Source: Bacteroidaceae bacterium (GTDB taxonomy: Bacteria; Bacteroidota; Bacteroidia; Bacteroidales; Bacteroidaceae). From it: a stretch of 47,156 nt of DNA. This document shows positions 41,139 through 47,156 of the stretch, one piece after another. The notes beneath the pieces were generated by a model. That model was not told the origin of the DNA, did no database searches, and saw only the letters and a list, made by a program, of their open reading frames with translations. Both the position numbers and the translations under genes were made by a program. The stretch covers positions 1 to 47,156 of the forward strand of contig JAFZWQ010000033.1 in assembly GCA_017617235.1 (NCBI GenBank), written 5' to 3'. Within the stretch, counting starts at the first letter, position 1. Every line of letters begins with the position of its first letter.

Positions 41139-43340
41139 ATGAAGAAAATATACATTCTAATATCTTTTTTGTACTCATTGGTAGCAATGAGTCAAAATAT
41201 AGAGCGTACACAAAAAATCTCTCCTTATTTGGAGGCCTTGATGCGTACTGAAAGCTTGAATACTGCTCGTCGTGCCTCAAATATGCAACTTCCGACAATA
41301 GAGGTGCTGGCAAAATTTGCAGAGGATGCTGACGTGCAAAATTTGGTAGAGAAGTATGGTTTCAAGGTGCGGAATCGTGTTGGAAAGGTCTTTGTCCTTC
41401 GTATTCCCCTGACTCGTATAAGTGAAATGGCGGGCGATGACAAGGTTTTGCGTTTGGAGGCAGAACGTTTGCCGCATCCAATGATGGATCTCGTTCCAGG
41501 CCAGATAGGTGTTGATAAGGTGCATGATGGTACTGCATACCATTTGCCACAGGCTTTCACAGGCAAAGATGTCGTGGTGGGAATTGTGGATGCGGGTTTT
41601 GACTATATTCATCCTTTTTTCCGTGATAGTGAAGGTAATACCCGCATCAAGTGGGCTGCTGACTATATGATTGATAAGAAGTATGTGTCGATATCGGAGG
41701 TTACTGCAGCTATGCACAGCAGCGATGCAGAAACTATGTATCATGGCACCCATGTTGCTGGCATTGCAGCAGGCTCAAAGGTAAAGGACAGCGATTGGGA
41801 TGAGAATACCTCTAAGATGTATCAGGGCATAGCCACGGAGGCAGATATTGCTGAGGCTGCAGTCAATTCCGAAATTACTGGTACAGGACTTTCCTCGGCT
41901 TCTTCTATATCGGCCTTTGCAGACATTTTTGATTATGCCGACGAACAGGGTAAACCATGTGTCATCAATTACAGTATGGGCGATGCTATGAGTTTTGCAA
42001 ATAGCCGTCAGTTAGAAGAAGAGGCTATACATACTTTGCTCGACAAACCTGGACATGTGTTGGTCGTGGCATCGGGTAATGCCGGAAGCACCCGTCGACT
42101 GGCCCACAAACCTGCCGACATGGGTGAGGGCGGCTGTGGTGTGTTTTTTAACAACTATGAACAATACGGAACATATTTTGGCATCGAACTGAAGGTAAAG
42201 CTCGAACAAACTGTAACCCTGCGATTAACGGATACATCTTATAATATCACGCGTGGAGAATGGACCCAAAATGTGGATGGCTTGCTTTCTGCCACCACGT
42301 TGCCGTTGGGTTCTAAAATTATTCAAGTGCAACAAAAGGGTCAAACGGCTGACGGATATTGTGTCATATACCTGACAGCAGGTCTTACTACGCAATTTGC
42401 CACCACAGATCGTATACAAGTAACCATTGCTGGTAAGGACGATGCATGGGTTTATGCAGATCCTTTGTGTGCTCAGTTGGAGAATATTGCAAGCATCGCA
42501 GGTCACCAACTTGCCGAAGACGGATATAGTATGGCCTGGCCTGCCATGTTGCCTGAAGTCGTTGCCGTTGGCAATATCGCTCATCGCTTCCAGATACTGA
42601 CATTGGGCAGTAAATATAGCGGTCAGGGGCCTATCGACCTTACTGAAGATGAATGCACAAAGGGAGAGGGATTCTTGGCTAAGTCGTCATCGGTAGGACC
42701 TACGCTGTCGGGTGCAATTAAGCCTGATGTATGTGCGCCAGGGGTGAATGTCGTATCGGCTCAGAGCTTCTTCATCAACGATGATACCTATTATGCATTG
42801 GCAGGTTGGGATATTGCTGCCCTCGATACTGAATACGAGAGTTGGGGGGGGCTTTCGGGCTATTTCCACGTGATGGCTCAGACAGGTACTTCGATGTCAG
42901 CCCCTGCGGTTACTGGAACTATAGCACTATGGTTACAGGCCGATCCTACATTGTCGACTTCGCGTATCAAGGATGTCATCGCCCATTCGTCGCGACAACC
43001 CGATTCTGGACTTTCCTATCCCAACAACTTGTACGGGTACGGCGAAATTGATGCCTATCGGGGCTTATTATATATGCTGAATCTGGATGGAGTAATAGGA
43101 CTTTCGCAACATCAACCCATAGGCGCACATTTCCAGTTGAATGGTCGCCATCTGAGTGTGGACTTTGATAAGGTGTTCGATGGTACCGTTACGTTACGCA
43201 TTTTCGGAACTGATGGACGATTGTTGATGACGAGTCACGACCGTTCTGTAATGCTTGATCGCCTGCCCCATGGGGTATATGCAGTGCAGCTAACTACATC
43301 GGATGCCGTCACCACAGGTTCTACACTTATCCGACTCTGA
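41139..43340 (+). CDS. Secreted subtilisin-like serine protease (S8)
   Basis: 733 residues. Signal peptide MKKIYILISFLYSLVAMSQ. A propeptide-like region leads into the S8 domain with GIVDAGFDYIHP (D151), HGTHVAGIAAGS (H202) and GTSMSAPAVTGT (S585); the triad is complete. A large insert separates His and Ser, as in lactocepin/C5a-peptidase-like subtilases. The C-terminal Ig-like tail (VTLRIFGTDGRLLMTSHDRS to PHGVYAVQLTT) resembles a T9SS sorting domain. An extracellular proteolytic role is expected. By eye the gene is more AT-rich than its neighbours, which could mean a different origin. It has its own promoter and no terminator is visible behind it. Confidence 0.9.
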   Translation: MKKIYILISFLYSLVAMSQNIERTQKISPYLEALMRTESLNTARRASNMQLPTIEVLAKFAEDADVQNLVEKYGFKVRNRVGKVFVLRIPLTRISEMAGDDKVLRLEAERLPHPMMDLVPGQIGVDKVHDGTAYHLPQAFTGKDVVVGIVDAGFDYIHPFFRDSEGNTRIKWAADYMIDKKYVSISEVTAAMHSSDAETMYHGTHVAGIAAGSKVKDSDWDENTSKMYQGIATEADIAEAAVNSEITGTGLSSASSISAFADIFDYADEQGKPCVINYSMGDAMSFANSRQLEEEAIHTLLDKPGHVLVVASGNAGSTRRLAHKPADMGEGGCGVFFNNYEQYGTYFGIELKVKLEQTVTLRLTDTSYNITRGEWTQNVDGLLSATTLPLGSKIIQVQQKGQTADGYCVIYLTAGLTTQFATTDRIQVTIAGKDDAWVYADPLCAQLENIASIAGHQLAEDGYSMAWPAMLPEVVAVGNIAHRFQILTLGSKYSGQGPIDLTEDECTKGEGFLAKSSSVGPTLSGAIKPDVCAPGVNVVSAQSFFINDDTYYALAGWDIAALDTEYESWGGLSGYFHVMAQTGTSMSAPAVTGTIALWLQADPTLSTSRIKDVIAHSSRQPDSGLSYPNNLYGYGEIDAYRGLLYMLNLDGVIGLSQHQPIGAHFQLNGRHLSVDFDKVFDGTVTLRIFGTDGRLLMTSHDRSVMLDRLPHGVYAVQLTTSDAVTTGSTLIRL

Positions 43341-43447
43341 TTCTACGTTTCCCTCGCTTGCGTGCGTGTGTAGTAAACTAAGGTATAGAAAAAGGTAATA
43401 TATTGTTAATTTGCTGTGTACGGTTTGCACACCTCGCAAAAAAATCG

Positions 43448-43455
43448 TACCTTTG
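43448..43455 (+). promoter_or_regulatory. -7 element TACCTTTG of the PCMD-like gene
   Basis: Perfect -7 box, 29 bp before the ATG at 43485. Confidence 0.65.
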
Positions 43456-43484
43456 CGAGGATTTTTGAAAAACTGTAAGAAAGA

Positions 43485-44435
43485 ATGAAAGGTAAAAGAT
43501 TGATACTGGCAGCCCTGATGGCTGTGACTTCGGTCGGAGCATGGGCCCAGCATGAGGAACTGGTAAAGTTCGGAGACTTTGAATCGTGGATTACGCGTAC
43601 GATTAAGGAAAGCGGAATCATCGGCGGTAAGACAAAGAAACTGTTGGAGATTGGTCCTACGGGAAACTACAATCAGAAAGTGTACAAGAACCAAGGCGGC
43701 TCGCCTTGGGGAACGAGTAACATCTATGCCCATGTGAGCGGTATTTCGAAGACCAATACCAGTGTCTACAAGGACACACACAACGGTGGTACCTGCGTGA
43801 AACTGATGACCCACATCGAAGGTGTGAAGGTGATGCGCATGATAAACATCCACGTCGTTGCTGCCGGCAGCGTGTTCCTGGGCGAGATGGTGGAACCCAT
43901 CACCAGCGCTTCGAACCCTATGCGTTACCTGAATTGCGGTGTGCCCTTTACCAAGCGACCCAAAGCCGTGAAGTTCGACTACAAGGTGCATCTGTCCGAT
44001 TCTGCCAACATCATGAAGACGGGTTTCCGTTCCAAGACGCTGAACTACAAGGACTATTGCGACCTGCAGTGCATGCTGCAGAAGCGTTGGGAAGACGAGG
44101 ACGGCAACATACATGCCCTGCGTGTAGGTACCCTGATTCACCGCTTCACCAGCAGCACCAAAGGCTGGCAGGAGGGTAAGTCGTTCGAAATCCACTACGG
44201 CGACATTACGGGCGAACCTTTCTACCGCAACTACATGGGACTGGTTACGGGCGATGCTTCGTTCTATGCCACAAACAGTAAGGGCAAGCAAGTGAAGATT
44301 ATCGAAGAGGGATGGGGCGATCCAGATGAAACCCCCACTCACCTGATTCTGAAGTTCAACTCCAGTTGTTGGGGTGCCTACATCGGTTCGCCAGGTAATA
44401 CATTCTGGTTGGACAATGTCAAACTCGTATATTGA
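43485..44435 (+). CDS. Secreted PCMD-like (putative carbohydrate metabolism domain) protein
   Basis: 316 residues with signal peptide MKGKRLILAALMAVTSVGAWAQ. The mature part looks like one jelly-roll domain: FGDFESWITR at the start, RPKAVKFDYKVH in the middle, and HLILKFNSSCWGAYIGSPGNTFWLDNVKLVY at the end. This is the pattern of Bacteroidetes PCMD proteins, which are thought to bind glycans. It lacks both the C-terminal sorting tail of its neighbours and a lipobox, so it may be periplasmic or freely released. nspC follows after 10 bp and is probably co-transcribed, an odd pairing. Confidence 0.65.
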   Translation: MKGKRLILAALMAVTSVGAWAQHEELVKFGDFESWITRTIKESGIIGGKTKKLLEIGPTGNYNQKVYKNQGGSPWGTSNIYAHVSGISKTNTSVYKDTHNGGTCVKLMTHIEGVKVMRMINIHVVAAGSVFLGEMVEPITSASNPMRYLNCGVPFTKRPKAVKFDYKVHLSDSANIMKTGFRSKTLNYKDYCDLQCMLQKRWEDEDGNIHALRVGTLIHRFTSSTKGWQEGKSFEIHYGDITGEPFYRNYMGLVTGDASFYATNSKGKQVKIIEEGWGDPDETPTHLILKFNSSCWGAYIGSPGNTFWLDNVKLVY

Positions 44436-44455
44436 AGATTGAAAATTGAAGATTA
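44429..44455 (+). repeat. Simple repeat supplying the nspC start codon
   Basis: TATTGAAGATTGAAAATTGA and following bases span the stop of the PCMD-like gene and the TTG start of nspC. Each unit contains a TTG. Confidence 0.6.
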
Positions 44456-45621
44456 AGACTCCATATTATTTGGTCGAGGAAGGATTGCTGCGACGCAATC
44501 TTTCTTTGATTAAGCACGTGGCCGACGAGAGTGGGGCAGAGGTGATTCTGGCTTTTAAGGCCTTCGCCCTGTGGCGCACGTTCCCTATTTTCCGCGAATA
44601 CATCAGTCATACTACAGCCAGCAGTCCCTACGAGGCTCGTTTGGCAATGGAGGAGTTTGGTTCGCCTGCCCACACCTATTCGCCAGCCTATACCGAGGAG
44701 GATTTCCCTACAATCCTCAGGTGCAGCACACACGTCACGTTCAACAGCCTCAGTCAGTTGGAGCGTTTCCGTCCCATGGTGGAGGCGTATAATCGCGAAC
44801 ACCCTGAAAAACTGGTGTCCTGCGGTCTGCGTGTAAATCCTGAATACAGCGAGATAGAGACAGAACTGTACAATCCCTGTGCCCCCGGCTCGCGCTTTGG
44901 CGTTCTTGCCGAGGACTTAAGGCTAAAGGCAAAAGACAAAAGGCAAAGGTTCATTGAAGGTTTCCATTGCCACAATCATTGCGAGAGTTCGGCCGAGGCC
45001 CTGCAGGAAAGTCTGCGGCACCTGGAGGCGAAGTTTGGACAGTGGTTGCCCCAGTTAAAGTGGTTGAACCTGGGTGGCGGACATCTGATGACACGCAAGG
45101 ATTACAACGTACCCCTGCTCATACAACTGATTAAGGAACTGCGTGCAAAATATCCCAACCTGAAAATCATTCTGGAACCCGGTTCTGCCTTCGCCTGGCA
45201 AACAGGCCCGCTGGTTTCTTCGGTTGTCGATATTGTTGAAAACCACGGAATTAAGACGGCAATCCTCGATGTTTCCTTTACATGCCACATGCCTGACTGT
45301 TTGGAGATGCCCTACCAGCCTGCCGTTCGTGGTGCCATCTCTGTTGAGGCCAATGACCTTTCGTCCTTAGCCCTTAGCCCTATTTATCGATTGGGCGGCA
45401 ACAGTTGCCTAAGTGGTGACTTTATGGGACTGTGGCAGTTCGACCACGAGTTGCAGATAGGGGAGCAGGTGATATTCGAGGACATGATACACTACACCAC
45501 GGTGAAGACCACCATGTTCAATGGTATCCAACACCCCAGCATTGTACTGCAACATACGGGTGGAGAGTTGGAAATACTGCGTCAGTACACCTACGAGGAC
45601 TACCGAGACCGCATGTGTTGA
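44446..45621 (+). CDS. nspC: Carboxynorspermidine decarboxylase
   Basis: 391 residues. A PLP enzyme of the alanine racemase/ODC fold III type, close to LysA. It turns carboxynorspermidine or carboxyspermidine into norspermidine or spermidine, the last step of the alternative polyamine route. Signatures are ILAFKAFALW with the PLP lysine, EGFHCHNHCES, LGGGHLM, EPGSAFAWQTG, DVSFTCHMPDCLEMPY (substrate loop) and GNSCLSGDFMG with the catalytic Cys. No in-frame ATG fits; homologues begin near TPYYLVEEGLLRRN, so the TTG at 44446, inside a simple repeat, is the best start. A second repeat at 44919-44949 encodes LKAKDKRQR as an extra loop. Its partner, carboxyspermidine dehydrogenase, is not in the window. 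Confidence 0.93.
   Translation: MKIKTPYYLVEEGLLRRNLSLIKHVADESGAEVILAFKAFALWRTFPIFREYISHTTASSPYEARLAMEEFGSPAHTYSPAYTEEDFPTILRCSTHVTFNSLSQLERFRPMVEAYNREHPEKLVSCGLRVNPEYSEIETELYNPCAPGSRFGVLAEDLRLKAKDKRQRFIEGFHCHNHCESSAEALQESLRHLEAKFGQWLPQLKWLNLGGGHLMTRKDYNVPLLIQLIKELRAKYPNLKIILEPGSAFAWQTGPLVSSVVDIVENHGIKTAILDVSFTCHMPDCLEMPYQPAVRGAISVEANDLSSLALSPIYRLGGNSCLSGDFMGLWQFDHELQIGEQVIFEDMIHYTTVKTTMFNGIQHPSIVLQHTGGELEILRQYTYEDYRDRMC
44919..44949 (+). repeat. Simple repeat (ggcaaaagacaaa type) in frame inside nspC
   Basis: AAGGCTAAAGGCAAAAGACA and following bases encode RLKAKDKRQR. A second short repeat, CCTTAGCCCTTAGCCCTA, lies at 45365-45382 and encodes SLALSP. Confidence 0.65.
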
Positions 45622-45674
45622 CACTTTTTTTGAAAAAAACGGCCGTAATGTTTTGTCAATTCAGAAAAAGGTAG

Positions 45675-45682
45675 TACCTTTG
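45675..45682 (+). promoter_or_regulatory. -7 element TACCTTTG of the tRNA operon
   Basis: Perfect -7 box 142 bp upstream of tRNA-Gly. The leader contains GCAATT-cggcgg-AATTGC (45688-45705), an 11-bp stem from 45763 to 45788 and CGCAAAAC-gca-GTTTTGCG (45808-45826) that runs into the first bases of tRNA-Gly. Confidence 0.65.
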
Positions 45683-45823
45683 CACTCGCAATTCGGCGGA
45701 ATTGCCTAGAAAATTGAGATCTTGCGTTAAAAATAAGTGCGGCAATGTTTGGAGCAGCGAGCGCCATTCGAATTCATTCGGAAATGGCCGAGTCGTGACA
45801 AACATCGCGCAAAACGCAGTTTT

Positions 45824-45896
45824 GCGGCAATAGCTCAGTTGGTAGAGCACAACCTTGCCAAGGTTGGGGTCGCGAGTTCGAGTCTCGTTTGCCGCT
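45824..45896 (+). tRNA. tRNA-Gly (anticodon GCC)
   Basis: A 73-nt cloverleaf. Acceptor GCGGCAA pairs with TTGCCGC (45889-45895). The D-arm is AGCTCAGTTGGTAGAGC, the anticodon arm CAACCTTGCCAAGGTTG and the T-arm GCGAGTTCGAGTCTCGT. The discriminator is T. CCA is not encoded. Confidence 0.95.
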
Positions 45897-45921
45897 CAAA
45901 GTAGTTCTTTAACTTAGTGTT

Positions 45922-46002
45922 GCCCAGGTGGCGGAATGGTAGACGCGCTCGTTTCAGGTGCGAGTGTTGAGAGACGTGCAGGTTCGAGTCCTGTTCTGGG
46001 CA
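45922..46002 (+). tRNA. tRNA-Leu (anticodon CAG)
   Basis: An 81-nt class II tRNA. Acceptor GCCCAGG pairs with TCTGGGC (45995-46001). The anticodon loop TTCAGGT reads CAG, with a long variable arm and T-arm GCAGGTTCGAGTCCTGT. CCA is not encoded. Confidence 0.93.
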
Positions 46003-46015
46003 CAATTTCCATGAT

Positions 46016-46100
46016 GGAGAAGTGGCGGAATTGGTAGACGCGCTACTTTGAGGTGGTAGTGCCGCGAGGCGTAGGGGTTCGAGTCCCCTCTTCTTCACCA
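46016..46100 (+). tRNA. tRNA-Leu (anticodon GAG)
   Basis: A class II tRNA. Acceptor GGAGAAG (46016-46022) pairs with CTTCTTC (46090-46096). The anticodon loop TTGAGGT reads GAG. Discriminator A and CCA (46098-46100) are encoded, unlike the other two tRNAs of this operon. Confidence 0.93.
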
Positions 46101-46129
46101 GACATAGTTTTTTCCTCTATCATATGTTC

Positions 46130-46154
46130 ATCCCCGTTAAGGGGATTTTTTTTT
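46130..46154 (+). terminator. Terminator of the tRNA operon
   Basis: Stem ATCCCC/GGGGAT with loop GTTAA, then nine T residues. Confidence 0.85.
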
Positions 46155-46164
46155 GCCCCCCTCA

Positions 46165-46187
46165 TTTTTAATTTTTAATTTTTCATT
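46165..46187. repeat. Simple repeat (ttttaa type) at the end of the transporter gene
   Basis: TTTTTAATTTTTAATTTTTC spans the stop of the minus-strand transporter gene; the last residues MKN and the TAA are read from it. Confidence 0.65.
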
Positions 46188-47113
46188 CTATATAGCTGCC
46201 AACTGTTCCACAGATTGTGCCACACACTGTAGAAGCCGCCGGCAATGCTGGTGATGGGCGTCATAAAAGTATATCCCATCCAGATGATTAGTACCGTGTT
46301 TTTCTGTCCGCAGGCTTGTCCGGCAGTGATAGGGGCGTTGCCGTATAGGCGTCCCATCCTGCGTCCGAAAGCAAACTGCACGATACATGCCAACAGCGAC
46401 ACTAGTGCAATTCCCAGCTGATATTGCCAGGGGCAGTGGGTGTGGACAATGCTGCGCACACTCATGGCTATGGCCAGCGACAGACTGAAAGCCCACAGGT
46501 AGAATGGCAGGTCGCGCTGTTGGGCCAGCCAATCGGTGGCCTTTGGCGATGCCCATCGCAACACGATGGAGGCCAGGAAGGGACCCAGCAACAGGGGAAA
46601 CACCTTGGCGATGATTATCAGGAACGAATGCATGAACGTCATTCCCGGTTGGGGGTGAATGATGGGCACGATGGCGGGGATGAGTAGTGCCACAGCCAGA
46701 TTGATGGCGATGGTATAGGTCATCAGACTGCCTGCATCGCCACCCAGTTTACGGGTGATTACGGATGCAGCTGTTGCCGTTGGACATATCATGCATAGCA
46801 TGGCTCCTTCCACCACAATGCGCCAGTGGTTGTCTGGCATCAGGTAAACAAACAGCGCCAGCAACAGAAAAACGCCTATCTGCATGCTCAATAGCCACGC
46901 CTGCCAGCGTGCAGGACACAGGTCTTGGGGCTTCACCTTGCAGAATGTCAGGAACAGCATGGCAAACAACAACGTGGGCTGTACGATGGCTACCGTCTTC
47001 AGGGCCAGGACGTGTGTGTCGTCCAATGCGGGTATGCCCACGTAGGCAAAATACCCAAGTGCACCAGCCAGCATGGCCAAGGGAAGTGTCCAATTCTTCA
47101 GAAATGCCATCAT
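46175..47113 (-). CDS. Bile acid:sodium symporter-family (BASS) transporter
   Basis: 312 residues with about nine hydrophobic helices. It starts MMAFLKNWTLPLAMLAGALGYFAYV. Family blocks include GAMLCMICPTATAASVITRKLGGD and, near the end, GQACGQKNTVLIIWMGYTFMTPITSIAGGFYSVWHNLWNSW. These are typical of BASS/YfeH-like inner-membrane carriers that move bile acids or organic anions with Na+. The substrate is not readable. The final three codons and the stop lie in a simple repeat. It faces the tRNA operon, which ends at its own terminator. Confidence 0.85.
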   Translation of the reverse strand: MMAFLKNWTLPLAMLAGALGYFAYVGIPALDDTHVLALKTVAIVQPTLLFAMLFLTFCKVKPQDLCPARWQAWLLSMQIGVFLLLALFVYLMPDNHWRIVVEGAMLCMICPTATAASVITRKLGGDAGSLMTYTIAINLAVALLIPAIVPIIHPQPGMTFMHSFLIIIAKVFPLLLGPFLASIVLRWASPKATDWLAQQRDLPFYLWAFSLSLAIAMSVRSIVHTHCPWQYQLGIALVSLLACIVQFAFGRRMGRLYGNAPITAGQACGQKNTVLIIWMGYTFMTPITSIAGGFYSVWHNLWNSWQLYRMKN

Positions 47114-47121
47114 ATTGACTA

Positions 47122-47129
47122 CAAAGGTA
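47122..47129 (-). promoter_or_regulatory. -7 element TACCTTTG of the transporter gene
   Basis: Plus-strand CAAAGGTA, 8 bp before the first ATG at 47113, so the leader is very short. The region upstream (47131-47156) is a TTTTTAA simple repeat. Confidence 0.6.
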
Positions 47130-47130
47130 A

Positions 47131-47156
47131 CAATTTTTAATTTTTAATTTTTAATT
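47131..47156. repeat. Simple TTTTTAA repeat at the window edge
   Basis: Three units of ATTTTTAATTTT type, upstream of the transporter promoter. It runs off the window end. Confidence 0.7.

Noticed and set aside
26450-44435. Polysaccharide utilisation locus
   Set aside because: There is no SusC/SusD pair, hybrid two-component regulator or glycosidase within the island; the enzymes visible are proteases.

Overview
The window looks like chromosomal DNA from a Prevotella-like member of the Bacteroidales. Three things point there. Nearly every transcription unit starts downstream of the Bacteroidetes -7 element TAnnTTTG. Many large secreted proteins end in a short 'YDxxGRxV ... KGIYIxNGxKxxIR/K' tail that resembles a type IX secretion sorting domain. 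The gene set is typical as well (DUF4348 lipoprotein, PCMD-like protein, NspC, CotH/MBG proteins).

Layout. 1-797 is a gene-free, repeat-rich stretch with nested inverted repeats of TGTCA/TGACA and an array of GTTGACA sites. 840-2288 is a PurF-like phosphoribosyltransferase that lacks the glutaminase cysteine. It is convergent with clpC (2353-4845, minus). 4973-9586 is a large secreted CotH protein. 9789-14236 (minus) is a secreted GH128-like glucanase translationally coupled to a glycosyltransferase. It diverges from a flippase plus GT2 pair (14315-16761). 16758-19592 (minus) is an operon of DUF4348 lipoprotein, murB and a D-2-hydroxyacid dehydrogenase, divergent from pheS (19702-20718). A short promoter-to-terminator unit at 20806-20910 looks like a small RNA gene.

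20944-22407 (minus) encodes a tripartite HipB-HipS-HipT-type toxin-antitoxin operon with repeated operators. 22600-24530 holds a VapE/DUF3874-type P-loop ATPase. It has tandem promoters, a palindrome over one promoter, and clusters of a GGTATATGT motif on both sides of the gene. 24828-26453 carries small genes: a four-helix membrane protein, a tiny zinc ribbon with a possible frameshift, and a macro-like protein.

26450-44435 is an island of exported proteins: a papain-like protease with LamG/PKD domains, two surface adhesin-like proteins in one operon (one of 2408 residues with about eight repeats), a subtilisin-like protease and a PCMD-like protein. nspC follows, then a Gly-Leu-Leu tRNA operon and a bile acid:Na+ symporter-family transporter.

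A recurring theme is short, simple intergenic repeats (aaattgaaaattg, ggcaaaaggcaaatg, gagttccgagtt types). They occur between genes but also in frame inside genes. In two places they appear to supply a start or a stop codon. The strongest candidates for new biology are the VapE-like gene with flanking GGTATATGT clusters, the HipBST-like operon, the small RNA candidate, and the Cys-less PurF paralogue. All identifications come from reading motifs by eye; no search was run.
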